DNA of 64,000 bases. Origin: Chloranthus sessilifolius (lineage: Eukaryota > Streptophyta > Magnoliopsida > Chloranthales > Chloranthaceae). The DNA is taken from assembly GCA_021018995.1 (NCBI GenBank), contig CM037584.1, positions 150,429,317 through 150,493,316 on the forward strand, given 5' to 3'. The notes beneath the pieces were generated by a model. The model saw only the letters and a program-made list of their open reading frames with translations. It searched no databases and was not told the DNA's origin. This document shows positions 1 through 10,563 of this stretch, piece after piece (position 1 is the stretch's first letter; each line of letters opens with the position of its first letter). The position numbers were made by a program, and so were the translations under genes.

Positions 1-737
1 CTCGGCTTTTAATTCATCGGTTCATAATTTCCCGTTCTGCTCTGGTCCGTATTCCACCTTCCTTATTGCTCCCTCTGGCGGTACTTGTTGTTATTTTCTT
101 CCTCTACCACCAAGGCCTTGATCATGACCTCTCCATAGGTCCTTAGCTGGAATGGTGCTACTCCCCCCCTCACGTCCGGCTTCAATCCTTGCTAAAACCT
201 CTTTGCTTTCATCATCTCTGTGATGACTTAGTCGGGCGCGAAGCGAGCGAGTCGCATGAACTCCACTCAATATTCTCTCACAGTCATCTTCCCTTGAGTA
301 AGTTGTAGAAACTGGATCTCCATTTGGTTCCTCACCACTTTTGAGAAATACTGCTTGTTAAATTCCTCGACGAACTCGTCCCAAGTCCAAGGCATATCTA
401 GGGTCTCCTGAGCCCTAGTCCTAGAAACGGACTTCCACCAAGGCCCAGCCTCCCCGTCTAACATGTAGGCTGCCCAACGGACGCTCTCATCCTCTGTGCA
501 CGTGAGTACACTAAAAACCTTCTCCATCTCACTTAACCAGTTTTCAGCTGCCATAGAGTCTGCCTGTCCTGAAAAGCTAGGACGTCTCATCCTCCTAAAC
601 TCGATAAAAGCTGAAGATACTGGCGGTGTCAGAGCCACTAGAGGTGTTGGTGGCTGATGCTGCTCGTGGGCAGTATGAGTTGCCAAGGATGCTGCCTGCT
701 GAGCCATAGCAGCCGCCATGGTCTCCATGGTGTGCAT
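1..737 (-). pseudogene. Gag fragment of a Ty3/Gypsy chromovirus (Tekay-like)
   Basis: Gag is the capsid protein that packages retrotransposon RNA. A 156-residue open frame (737 to 267) contains the retrotransposon gag core: FRRMRRPSFSG, then AENWLSEMEKVF, then AGPWWKSV and WDEFVEEFNKQYF, ending VREY where a stop interrupts the usual continuation. Below 266 the same gag can be followed only through stops and frame changes (GLKPDVRG-like and QLRTYGEVM-like blocks), and it leaves the window at base 1. It lies directly downstream of a primer-binding site (1065-1076) and an LTR, as expected for a minus-strand element. The same domain recurs at 32091-33201 with moderate similarity. Broken and unlikely to be functional. 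Confidence 0.85.
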
Positions 738-1064
738 TATCCTCTAACACTCCTCTCTATCCTCATTCCTCTCTATGACTCTCTCATGTTATCTCTGATC
801 TTGATCCTGACGATCGCGATCCTGAGTCTCTGCCCGATCTTGGCTACTATGGCCACCACTGCCAGAAGCCCCTCTATCTCCTATAGGCACTCTATTTACG
901 TCCGAGATAAAATCATCTCAACTATACAAGCATCTACTATGGCCACCCCAGGTCGGCCCCTTCCTCTAGATGACATAACGGTCTGCATGTGAAAACAAAG
1001 TTCTCATTAGCAGAAGTCCTTATGCTCTGACAAAAGAATGATTGTCAGAATTTTGAAAAGAAAT

Positions 1065-1076
1065 GCTCTGATACCA
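1065..1076 (-). other. Primer-binding site, initiator tRNA-Met type
   Basis: On the minus strand this reads TGGTATCAGAGC, the classic plant LTR-retrotransposon primer site complementary to the 3' end of initiator methionine tRNA. It lies 4 bases from the LTR beginning at 1081 and about 330 bases upstream of gag, which fixes the orientation of the remnant as minus. Confidence 0.9.
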
Positions 1077-1080
1077 ACAA

Positions 1081-2676
1081 TGATAGTCCGGAATTTGGCA
1101 CCCCGAAACCCGTGCCATCAGCACGTTCCTCCAGACTGTACCCCAAAACCATGCACAGAATATTGGTATAACAAGCAATGATTAATAAATAAAGCAAATA
1201 ATTGTATAAGGCAAAAAAGTAACATGCCCATCTGGCACAATAAAAGACAGTTCTACTTTCATGCCACTGCATGAACAGAGAACCGAGCCGAACCATCGGT
1301 GATAAATAGATCACCCCAAATGGTTTGCCTAAAGAAATAATCAATTTAATTATATTGTTCATCAAAATAAAGGCTTGACATACCAAGCCGTACAATCTGC
1401 TCTCAAAAACACTCTCTCAAAGTACTCAGCGGAGTCTCCTAGAAGAAGCCCTCGGGAGGAGGCTCCAACTCGTCCCCAGGCACTTAATCCGAATCACCCA
1501 AATCTATGTCTCCCGAAGCCTCAGCCGCCACTAATAAAGGACCTGCGACGTATAGTCAAAAGGTTGAGCTACATCCTAGCTCAATAGGGAACCACACAAA
1601 GAACATATAAATCAAAATCTCACATATATTCCATGATATTCTAAGCATGATGTGTCTATGCATTTGCTAGAAAACAGTTTAAAAGATGGTAATTTGCATT
1701 CAAGTTACTGGTAATTTGTATATCTTACTTTACTATTGATTTATCATGAATGACACTGAACAGGCCTAAAGCAAAGCTTAAATCTTCAACTTAAGTAATC
1801 CCCGAGCAATATAGCATCGAGCCCCAATGGAATACCCACCATCGTCACCTAAATAAATAGTTGTTATATGTATTCCCTAGGAATACTACCCAAGCCCCTT
1901 TCTCAATAGGCGGCAGGGTTAAACCTCATCTCAACATCCACAGGATGTGCTTAGCGTCTGAGATAGACCTCACTTGCGTGTATGCGTCACGGATATCCTG
2001 CCGCATTAGTCATGGGTATCCCGCCACGTCAGTGGGGTATTCTAAACAAACCTCAAATAACAAAAATAATATGTACTTTACATATAGTTGCTCACCGTAT
2101 AAAGTGCTATCTTATATCAGTTAGGCCTCAACAGTAATTATTCAATCTTATTTACATCCCTGGGATGTCTAATTTACTCGCATCACACTGATGCCTTTCT
2201 TACTTTCTCATCCCCTAGGGATGTCTCATTTTCATTTGCTCTCTTAGTCTCAGTTACTCGCATCACACAGATGCCTTTATCACATTCTTGGTGTCACACA
2301 CACACCCATTTTTACAAAGCTTTTCATAGTTAAAACATTTTTAATTCTGATAAATATATTACTACATACATGCTCTTATAATTAAAGTACATGTTCAAGG
2401 TGTTCCCTACCTTAGGTCTCCGAAGGTCCAAGCATCAAGGTCCCACGTGGCTCCTTGTGCTCACTTTCACACGTACCACCTATGGTACATCACAACACAT
2501 GCAATACATCACTAAAGATGTAGTAAAGAAGGTCCGAGACCCTCCATGAATCTCAAAGTCAAACTAGAAAGTCAAGTTAAACTGCCAAAGTCGATTAATC
2601 GATTTCCAAAATCGATTAATCGAAACCCAAATCGATTAATTGATTCCCAAAATCAATTAATCAAAACTCAAAATCG
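1081..2676 (-). mobile_element. Truncated 5' LTR of a chromovirus (Tekay-like)
   Basis: Begins TGATAGTCCGG next to the primer site and is closely similar along its length to the LTR at 27770-30300 (shared blocks include the CCGTGCCATCAGCACG segment near 1110, the AGTACTCAGC/CTCCTAGAAGAAG block near 1420, and the CATCACACTGATGCC repeats near 2180-2270). Towards the right end it enters the family's ATCGATTAATCGAT array (2590-2670). Homology then stops abruptly near 2676, where Athila-like sequence starts, so the 5' part of this LTR (U3 and promoter) is missing. No gene is seen inside. Confidence 0.85.
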
Positions 2677-2689
2677 AGGAGGGACATGA

Positions 2690-3818
2690 GTGGGTGATGC
2701 AGAAGCTGCAGTAGCTACTACTGCTGTTGAGGAAGGAGTAAAGGATGGTGAGGAAGGAGGTATGGGAAAAGGTGGAGCTGCTACCTCCACAGACTAGGTA
2801 GCTGTTGTGGAAGGTGAAGCAATGGGGGAAGACGGAGGAGTTAAATGGAGAGGTGAAGGAACCGGGGAGAGCGGAGAAGTGTGAGAGGGTTAGGGAGTTG
2901 GAGAAGGTGGACTGAGTGTTGACTGAATGGATTGAAGGCAGGAGCTCATGAGGGCTTGGTTGTCGGTATTGATTGTCAATTGAGTTTGAAAGGACTGTAA
3001 GAGGGAGAGAATTTGGGTGAAAGTGTCAGGCATGGTGGGGGTAGAGGGGACAGGTGTTTGGATGGGATGGAAAGGAGAAGAGGGTGCATGGTTAAAATGA
3101 GGGGGAGTGGGGGAAGATGGAGGAGATAAATGGAGAGGTGAAGGAACCAGGGAGAGTGGAGAAGTGTGAGAGGGTTGGGGAGCTGGAGAGGGTGGACTGA
3201 GTGTGGACTGAATGGATTGAAGGCAGGAGCTCATGAGGGCTTGGTTGTCGGTATTGATTGTCAATTGAGTTGGAATGGACTGTAAGAGGGAGAGAATTTG
3301 GGTGAAAGTGTCAGGCATGGTGGGGGTAGGGGACAGGTGTTTGGATGGGATGGAAAGGAGAAGAGGGTGCATGGTTAAAATGAGGGAGAGTGGGGTGTGG
3401 AGAGTCAGGAAGTGGGGTGTACTCATGAGCAACATCCTCCACAATTGAAGTCATGAGGGCAGTGAACCCAGTGGTGGTGAACGGGTCCACACTCTGTGTA
3501 TGTAAGAAGGGGTTGAGGAGGGGAGCAATCAGAAATGGATTGGTTAATGGGTAGAGAAGACATGGTAGGGGTGGGCTCTGAGAATGTAGGAGGTGCAAGG
3601 ACTTCAGGTTGGAAGATCTGAGTGTTGGGTGAAAGTAAAACAGGTCCAGAGGTGGGTGGAAAGAGGTCTGTTGGAAGAGGGACAGATACAAAGGGAAAAA
3701 GCAACGTGGGTGGAGGTGTGGGTAATGAGACAGGTAGGGTAGGTGAAGGGATGGATGGTGGTATCACAGCAGGAAGATTTACTACCATGGTAGTGGCCAC
3801 CTCCTTAGCTTCCTCCAT
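2690..3818 (-). pseudogene. Proline-rich C-terminal part of an Athila env-like frame
   Basis: Athila elements usually carry a third, poorly conserved 'env-like' frame after pol; its function is unproven. Here the minus strand encodes long proline/serine/threonine-rich stretches around a conserved block (VEDVAHEYTPL, then DTFTQILSLLQS, then NTDNQALMSSCLQSIQSTL) that is also present at 56784-57242 in the nested element. The block is spread over overlapping frames, so there are frameshifts. A 285 bp segment is duplicated in tandem (separate entry). The C-terminal hydrophobic segment seen in the nested copy is absent because the element is truncated on this side. Confidence 0.7.
2829..3398 (-). 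repeat. Two-copy 285 bp tandem duplication inside the env-like frame
   Basis: Copies at about 2829-3113 and 3114-3398 are nearly identical by eye. The period is 285 bases, exactly 95 codons, so the duplication keeps the frame and doubles the DTFTQILSLLQS/SSCLQSIQSTL block with its proline-rich linker. The homologous region of the nested element (56784-57242) has only one copy. Confidence 0.85.
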
Positions 3819-4143
3819 TCCAGCTAACTTACTCTTCTTAATTAAGGTGAGACTGGTGGACCATTCTCATTTCTCATACACATTTGTGGTCAGCTTCTCC
3901 ATTGGCTCATTCCTCTTGACTACATACTTCCCAACCTTGAGCAAGCATGTAATGAGCCTGCTAAAGGCAATCCACCTCCTTTAGCAAATGCCTATCTTTT
4001 CAGCACTTTTTCATTGATGTCCACCATTGTCTCAAATATCAACTAAAGTGCACTCAAAAATTGCCCTTGTGAATAGTAGTACAAGGCATCTACAATTGGG
4101 GGCCTTCTCTCCTGCAGGTGCCCAGTGACATAATCATTTTTCC

Positions 4144-4869
4144 TCAAAATGGTATCAATGAATTGAGACTGGGTTGGAGATCTCTTCTCATCAAGGATTC
4201 ACCAGATCCCATAATTCCATTAGTGAGCTCCTTAGCCATTTCTTTGAATGTAACCTGTTTGGGTGCTCCCTCAGATCTACTAGCGTCAAATTTGTGTGGA
4301 ACTCCCAAAGCCATCCCAATATCCTCGCTATTCATTGTGATTTGCCAATCATCAATCAAAATCTCCAGCACAGCCTCTTTCCCAGGTACCACCTTCTTTT
4401 TCAAATTATGGTATCAAAATTTAACCAGCCAAGGGTACACATTCTCCTTCAAGGGTGTAAGTAGGGGTAGCAAACCTTCCTTCTTCAAATATTCCAGTGT
4501 CTCCTGGCACTCCCCAATGTTGGCAAAGTATGCCAGATCAAAGTCTGTCTCCGGGACAAGACTCAAATTATCCACAAACTCATTGGGGATGGTTAACACA
4601 GCTGAAAGCTCTATTGTAGGTGGTCTGTCAAGGGTGGGCAAAGGGGCTTCCGCAACTAGAGCAGCCCTCTCTAAGGGTGTTTCTACCTCAGGCTCCTTAA
4701 TTCTGACAGCTTTTGCTTTCTTGGCCGTAGGAGCCTTCTTAGGCGTCTCCTCAAAGAGCTTCCTCTTCACAGGTGGTTTGGTAGCTGGCTTCAATTTCTT
4801 AGAGGATTTGGGGGTGGAAGCGGCTGGTCTCCGGAGTAGGTTTGCTAGGGTTTCCTCAGGCTCAGCCAT
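4144..4869 (-). pseudogene. N-terminal domain of an Athila env-like protein (putative plant transposon protein domain)
   Basis: Starts at MAEPEETLANLL (4869) with a lysine/proline-rich basic stretch (KSSKKLKPATKPPVKRK; a possible nuclear targeting signal). A folded domain follows: FDLAYFANIGECQETLEYL, LLPLLTPLKENVYPWLVKF, a stop near 4413, then YHNLKKKVVPGKEAVLEIL, DIGMALGVPHKF and TFKEMAKELTNG. The pattern (a Y/FPxLV-like segment, then an 'xALGVP' motif) matches the plant transposon-associated domain found in Athila third ORFs; I assign it on pattern, not on a search. One stop separates the halves and the frame shifts after 4144. A TATA-like box at 5192-5197 and a motif array lie just upstream, suggesting that it once had its own promoter. 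Confidence 0.65.
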
Positions 4870-5179
4870 TTTACTCTCAGGGATTGCTCACTCACCAACT
4901 TGTAATGAAATTTAGAGGTTAATAATTAGAACAACAACAGATTGGCGGTGGGAAGGCAACTTTCCCCAAAACTCCTAGGGTTTTACAGATATCGCAATGC
5001 ACCGCTCTAATTTCTCCAAAATCAGGTGCAAAATGCTCCTCTATGCAAGCTCACTGTATTTATGAAATGACAGAGTGAATAACTAAAGGTTCTGTGAGGA
5101 ATTAGAGGAGAAGGAGGGAGGCGAAAGATCAGGAAGAGAGCTAGGGTTTTGCAGAAGGTATCGAATGGGGCAGAAATGA

Positions 5180-5515
5180 CCTATCGTCAGGTATATAAAG
5201 GGTGAAATACAATTTCGATAGGATGAAATGGACGGTTTCAATAGGTTAATGTGTCCTATAGAAAGCTTAGCAGACAAAGCTTTCAAAAGGGATGATTTGA
5301 TAGGATCCCAATAGGTGGAACCATCCTTCCGATAGGTTTAAATGGTACACGATTCATCTTTTCGATAGGTTCCCGATAGGTATCCAGAACCCATCGAAAT
5401 CTTCGTTTTGCCCCTTTTTAACCTATCGAGAAGTTGGTTTCACCTGTCGAAAAGCCTCAGTGCCTATCGAAACCATCAAATATCCTATCAAAATCACCAT
5501 GTGACCTAACGAAGG
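5180..5515 (-). promoter_or_regulatory. Internal promoter-like region: TTCGATAGG array plus TATA box upstream of the env-like frame
   Basis: About a dozen copies of CGATAGG or its complement CCTATCG, with variants, occur here in both orientations (for example near 5213, 5327, 5358, 5372, 5422 and 5462). On the minus strand a TATATA box (5192-5197) follows the array, and the env-like ATG at 4869 lies about 320 bases further on. The same motif forms an array upstream of the TATA box in the LTRs of this family (9905-10290, 54050-54480, 58750-59180). The shared order of array then TATA suggests a common regulator; this is inferred. Confidence 0.6.
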
Positions 5516-5743
5516 GTGAACTCTCAGTCCCAGCACTCAGTAGGCTTAGTTGCTATGCTGCCCTACGATTTGTTTTCCTTGTGGACAAGCTCCCATTATC
5601 TTAGGACAGCTGGCAATATTGAAATGATGGCCTAGTATTTTATCATGGCATTTTTATTGCAAAAGAACATTAATCAAAACACAAAGTAAACACCGAAAAC
5701 AAAAGCAAAATATGGTACAGATGATACATACTAAACTCAGGGG

Positions 5744-6922
5744 CTAGCTTGGAGGATCTGAAAGGTCAACGGTCTCCTCCGGCTCATCAAACTTGTCACC
5801 TTTTGTGGAACTTTTCCGCAGTAGATGTCCATCCCCTGAGTGCTGCTTTGCCTTTGTAGGCCAACCATTGCCCTGTAGCAGCTGATGTGGGTTTTTAGGC
5901 ACAACCTCTTCTAGTATATCAATGGAAAAGCAGGCCTCATCTAGAGGGGGTTGATGAGCTGTGTTGAGCACATTCAACTTTACTTTCATGTTGCCAAAGG
6001 AGACTTCTATGACTCCTGACCTACATTGAATGCAGGCATTAGCCGTGGCCAAAAAGGGCCTACCTAAAATCACTGGTATGGAAGAAACACATCTGCTTGG
6101 CTCCATGTCTAGCACCAAAAAATCAGCAGGGTAAAAAAACTTGTCAACTCCCACCAGGATATCTTCAATGACCCCCACAGGCTTTTTTTCAGATCTGTCA
6201 GCTAGTTGCAAGACCACATGTGTGAGCTTCAACTCTCCTAAGCCCATCTTCTCATATACTGGATATGGAAGCAAGTTCACACTAGCTCCCAGATCTAACA
6301 AGGCCTTTTCAATTTTATGATCCCCAATGATGCAGGGGATAGTGGGGACTCTAGGGTCTTGAAATTTTGTGGGGGTTGCAATAGACAGAATTTGCTTTAC
6401 CTTTTCTGTTGAAAAGACCTTGGATAAATGTATCCTAGACTGTCTTTTATGGGTGCATAACTCCTTTAGAAACTTGACATAGGCTGGAATTTGCTTGATT
6501 GCATCAAGTAAAGGCAAGTTGATCTTCACTTGCTTAAAAGTTTTCATCATTTCCTCTATTTTACCTTGCCCTTTGTCGAAAGGGGAAGGTGCTTGCAATG
6601 CCATGGGAAATGGCAAATGTGGGACTACTTCCTCATTTGCAGCCTTAGCCAGCTGGTCATCTTTCTTTTTAAATTTTTTATTTTCTTGAGAATCTTCATT
6701 CTCTTTCTTATTCAAACTAGGTTGTTCTTGGTTGTCCACCATTGGTGGCTCTTGTTGTGTCCTTTCAAAAACCACTTCTTTTTCTTTTTCCAAATTTCTC
6801 ACAGGCTCACAGACCACTTGATTATCCACTAGCCTTCCACTTCTCAATGTAGTAACAGATTTAGCTTCCTCATGGGTGGAGAAAACTTCACCCACTACAA
6901 ACTGTCTCCTTGGATTATCCAA
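5744..6922 (-). CDS. Athila-type retrotransposon aspartic protease (3' part of gag-pro)
   Basis: A 392-residue open frame. N-terminal part: VVGEVFSTHEEAKSVTTLRSGR (TLRSGR is characteristic of Athila polyproteins), followed by a charged Glu/Lys/Gln linker. Residues about 200-330 form the protease fold: the active site reads ALLDLGASVNLLPY (D-L-G-A replaces the usual D-S/T-G, as is normal in Athila), then VVLQLADRSEKKPVGVIEDILV, FFYPADFLVLDME and PVILGRPFLATANA. It would cleave the gag-pol polyprotein. It ends at TVDLSDPPS, and no RT follows. It is the longest intact frame in the element; the in-frame ATG at 6922 is probably internal to the original gag-pro frame. Confidence 0.85.
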   Translation of the reverse strand: MDNPRRQFVVGEVFSTHEEAKSVTTLRSGRLVDNQVVCEPVRNLEKEKEVVFERTQQEPPMVDNQEQPSLNKKENEDSQENKKFKKKDDQLAKAANEEVVPHLPFPMALQAPSPFDKGQGKIEEMMKTFKQVKINLPLLDAIKQIPAYVKFLKELCTHKRQSRIHLSKVFSTEKVKQILSIATPTKFQDPRVPTIPCIIGDHKIEKALLDLGASVNLLPYPVYEKMGLGELKLTHVVLQLADRSEKKPVGVIEDILVGVDKFFYPADFLVLDMEPSRCVSSIPVILGRPFLATANACIQCRSGVIEVSFGNMKVKLNVLNTAHQPPLDEACFSIDILEEVVPKNPHQLLQGNGWPTKAKQHSGDGHLLRKSSTKGDKFDEPEETVDLSDPPS

Positions 6923-6929
6923 TGTGTGG

Positions 6930-8171
6930 CTAGGCAGCCTCCCTTCCTCTCTTAGTCAAAGCATTAGACAGCTGACCAAGATGTTCTTCTATCTTTTTAA
7001 TGCTTTGGCTGTGAGAGTGCACAGTTTGAGTTAAGGGACTCAAATTCTGCAGTGAGGCTAGAACTTGTTCCTCGAAAGAAGGTAATCTCACAGCTGGAGG
7101 GGGTGCAGGTTGTTGTACAGGCTGGGTCATGGGCTGCTGGTAATGAGGCTTGGGAACATAACTTTGGTGGTAGGGTTGAGCATTTTTGTAGGGCATGGGC
7201 TGCTACTGCTGGTTTGGCAGTTGGAGTGGTTTCTCCAGTGGTACCCAGGAGCAGGCTATTGCCCATAGGACTGGGTGGTAGCCACATGTTCTAGAACAAA
7301 ATCTGGAAATTAGACAGCTGAGGGGCATTCCTCAAGGGAGTGAGTGGGGGACTGGCATATAGCACATGCCTCCTCCACTCTAGCAGCCATGGGTAGGCAT
7401 TGTTCCCATGAGCTTATCAAATCTCAATGCCAAACTGTCCAATTTCCTCTCTAAATTACTATGCACATTTACCTCATACATCTTCCCTATGGTAGTACTC
7501 TCCTTCACCATTCTAGGAGGATCTAAATCCCTAGACAAAGTCTCCCTTTGCATGGAGTTATCACTAATGATATCAAACAACTCCCAAGCCTCCCCAGCAG
7601 TTTTATGGAGGTAAGTACCACCACAAGAGGCATCAACCATATCCCTGCTTTTGGAGTCAATCCCTTGATAGAAACTTTGGACAAGTTTCCATTCTGGGAT
7701 TTGATGATGGGGACATTTCTTCAGGAGTTCTTTGAATCTCTCCTAAGATTGGTGAAAATCCTCAGTTGGATCTTGAGCAAATGCCCTTCCTCAACTGGCT
7801 TGTCTTTGACATGGGAAAATTTTGGCCAAAAATTGACATTGAAGATCACTCTAGGACTGAATACTGTTGGGGGGAAGCATGGATAACCAGGTCTTGGCTC
7901 TATCCTTCAATGAAAAAGGAAAGAGTCTCATCCTGGTTGCCTCCTCCCCCAAACCTATGATATTAAAAGTGGTGCACAGTCCTAAGAATTCATCAATGTG
8001 CTTGTATGGATCCTCTTTGGTAAGGCCATGGAATGAGGGTAGCATCTGGATTATGGAAGATTTAATTTTATAATTTCCTTGAGCAGCAGGGAATTGAATG
8101 CAGAAGGGGGAATTGTAAACCCCTGGTGCATTAAATTCCTTTAGAGTTCTAAGCTGTTGTTGCTCACCCAT
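6930..8171 (-). pseudogene. Athila-type gag
   Basis: Starts MGEQQQLRTLKEFNAPGVYN (8171). The gag core follows: SSIIQMLPSFHGLTKEDPYKHIDEFL, then TRMRLFPFSLKDRAKTWL, the signature of Athila gags, with a stop near 7851. Further down in other frames come GGTYLHKTAGEAWELFDII (7640-7380) and a zinc knuckle of form C-x2-C-x4-H-x4-C (CAICQSPTH...C, near 7325-7372), then a Pro/Gln-rich tail to 6930. At least three frame breaks separate these pieces. The gene sits between the primer site (8601-8611) and the protease, the normal order. Confidence 0.8.
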
Positions 8172-8600
8172 TTCGACAGATTCAGCTGCAACAGATGTGG
8201 GTGAAATTTATCTAGATCTAAGAATTCTTTCAACCTCTGGATTTAATGGAACAATCTGAAGGTTCAGAGTTCTCCTTCCAAACATACACCACTCACAATC
8301 TTATTGTAGAGCAAATCTTCAAACACAATAATCCGGAACAAAAATAAATGACCAATGAATCTAAAACAAAAGCAACAGATCTGACAAATTAATAGGGGTA
8401 GAGGGAAGCAAACTCAAGAGCAGCCTCTAGCACAATGTTCTTCCTTAGCAGCAGCTCCAGATATGATGAAATGATAAAAAGAACTAGAAAACAACAAGAC
8501 TTACAAACATAGTTGGTGAAAAATCAAACAAACTATCAAAGATCTATGATCTAAACTAAAACAAACTTAGATCTACCAATTTAAAAGCACGCCTCCCCTA

Positions 8601-8611
8601 CAGCGGCGCCA
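8601..8611 (-). other. Primer-binding site, tRNA-Asp type (Athila)
   Basis: Minus strand reads TGGCGCCGCTG, beginning 6 bases from the LTR end (8618). TGGCGCC is the core of the tRNA-Asp-complementary primer site typical of Athila elements. Bases 8212-8600 between here and gag are untranslated leader with no further feature seen. Confidence 0.8.
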
Positions 8612-8617
8612 AAAACT

Positions 8618-10563
8618 TGTTGGGGAACTGCCTTGCATTCAAAAAGGAGTTTAAATTTACTCAATTCAAAGTAGATCACACACATAGACCTGTAAGTATT
8701 CAATGCCTGTTACAGCAAGTTTTAAAAGAGTACGTAAGGGAAGGTCCACAGGGAGGTGAGTTCAAAATATGATAAATCTCCATATCTGAAAGAGATCTGA
8801 CACCCTACCTAAAACTAGGTTAGTAAAAGAAAGGGGAGAGGTTTTAAAGGGTTGTCACTAAACTACAAATAAAATGCAGAATTAACTGGGATCGAGTCTA
8901 GAGTTCAGATCTTACAATTGGAAGGGATTAAAAATAGAAAATAGAGAAGAACATCTTGGAGTTTGGACTTACTGCAATTGGATTGAGCTGATCGTGTTAC
9001 AGGGGGTTCAAAGCACACCAATCCCTTAGCTTGCTACAAGCACAGCTGCAGAGTAGAAGAATCTACTATAAACCAAGGGATTTGACTGATCTTAAAGCTA
9101 TGATCTGTCCACTTCAATGGTCACAGACCGGTTTAAGGAGAAAGAATCCAAGTGAAACCAGAGATTGAACTAATCTTAAGGCTATGGTCTATCCACTTCA
9201 ATGGTCACAGACAAGATCCTATAGATCTCCTCCAACTCAAAGGTTTTAATCAGAGCATTAAAACCACTACAGATGCTGTAATTACTAGGTCACAGGCACA
9301 GGCAATTGCAAGGATATCAGATCTAGGGAGATCAAATGGTATCCAAGAGGTCTACTAGTTAAGTGGGTGAGCTGATCAACAAACTCCTCTACACAAATCC
9401 GATTGAGCACCATATGAAATCAAGGGAACTATAGATCTAATTAAAACAATAAAATCAACATTTACATTGCATAAAACTCACTCTACAATGAAATGCTCTC
9501 AGATCTGTAGTATGTGCAGCAATTGACCCACAAATAACGCTCTCAACCTTACCCAATTACAGATCAGACCTCACTCCTTATTACTCCAAGAGAGTTAGAC
9601 AACCATCGTTGAGCTAAAGGAGGGGAAACAAAATTTTGTTGCAAGCCCTAATCCCCAGATTTAGATCCCCCTTAATTACAATTAGGGATCTCATTATATA
9701 GCTTTTCCCTCTCATTTCTCCCGCCAATATTCCCTTCTAGAAGGTCCTCAAAGTTCGTTAGAGTTTTATCAGAGCACGTGGGGTTGGTTAGCCTAGGGCA
9801 TCTTCAGGATCGTCGTGCCGATCACCAAAGTGCCTCGAGTTACTTGCTACAGGTCACCAAGTTGTAGCGTGTGAACAACCTATTTTCTGAGAAGTTCTTC
9901 ACACGATTTTGATAGGTTGAGGAAGCTTCTGACAGGTTAAAATGGAGCTTTTTGGTCGTTTCGCTAGGTTCTCAGATCTCTTCGATAGGTTCCAATAGGA
10001 TGAGCCTTCTCTTAATGCGTCAGCGTTCTCTACCCCTTTGTCTGGAGCATTCACATGCTGGAAAAGCTTTTCGATAAGTTCAGCTCTGCATGTCAGCATT
10101 TCGATAGGATGATTTATTTCTTTCTTTTAGCTGCTCGATAGGTTCTTGGATCCTATCGAACTTCTCAATCCTCACGAATTATTCCTTTCTCTGTCTTCAT
10201 ATCCTACCAAAATCCTTCCATCTGCATGAATTACTCCATTTTTAGCCCTCGGTTCCTATCGAAGCCTTTAGATAACCTCTCGATAGGATATTTTCTACCT
10301 GCTTTCACTTCCTTAACTCTGCCCTGCTATTGCCACATGCCCCAAGTAGCCAATGGTGTGCAGCCCTCTTATGTGCCATTGCTGGGTCTGCACTATGCTG
10401 AGAGATGGACTTCTTTGTGCAACATTTTTGAGTGATTTTCTGCACTATTCCTATCTTTTATTACTATCTACAAAACAGATTCAACAGGTGCTTATTATTG
10501 TGGTCATAGGTCCATCAAAGGTCAGGTTAACGGCTAAAAACTGGCATTTTTCACTACTTAACA
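8618..10563 (-). mobile_element. 5' LTR of the Athila-like element
   Basis: Runs from TGTTGGGGAAC to ...CACTACTTAACA (TG...CA ends). It is clearly homologous to the 2.03 kb LTRs at 52707-54732 and 57409-59437 (shared AGCAAGTTTTAAAAG, 'AGAGATCTG', 'GCTATGATCTGTCCACTT', CCACTACAGATGCTGTAATT and terminal blocks) but is a different copy. On the minus strand the promoter order is a TTCGATAGG array (10290 to 9905), then a TATATA-containing box at 9693-9700. Its short internal frames are not genes. Confidence 0.85.
9905..10290. promoter_or_regulatory. TTCGATAGG motif array in the U3 region of the Athila-like LTR
   Basis: Around ten copies of T(T/C)GATAGG(T/A)T or its complement, with variants (near 9908, 9963, 9979, 10072, 10098, 10136, 10153, 10255 and 10280), lie about 200-600 bases upstream of the LTR TATA box on the minus strand. 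This is the same motif and the same relative position as in the nested element's LTRs. Confidence 0.65.

Larger units (their letters stand above)
2677..10563 (-). mobile_element. Athila-like LTR retrotransposon lacking RT/RNase H/integrase and the 3' LTR
   Basis: Minus-strand order is 5' LTR (10563 to 8618), tRNA-Asp-type primer site (8611 to 8601), gag, Athila-type protease, an internal promoter-like region, then an env-like frame split into an N-terminal domain and a proline-rich tail. After the protease stop at 5744 there is only about 0.9 kb before the env-like start, so the entire RT-RNase H-integrase block is absent. The left side ends mid env-like frame at about 2677, fused to a chromoviral LTR, so the 3' LTR has been lost. 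The base after the LTR (10564) lies inside an older PMD pseudogene, so this element inserted there. Non-autonomous and broken. Confidence 0.85.

Noticed and set aside
4118..4915. 265-residue plus-strand open frame
   Set aside because: Long, but antisense to the env-like N-terminal domain, which has the recognisable motifs; judged a shadow.
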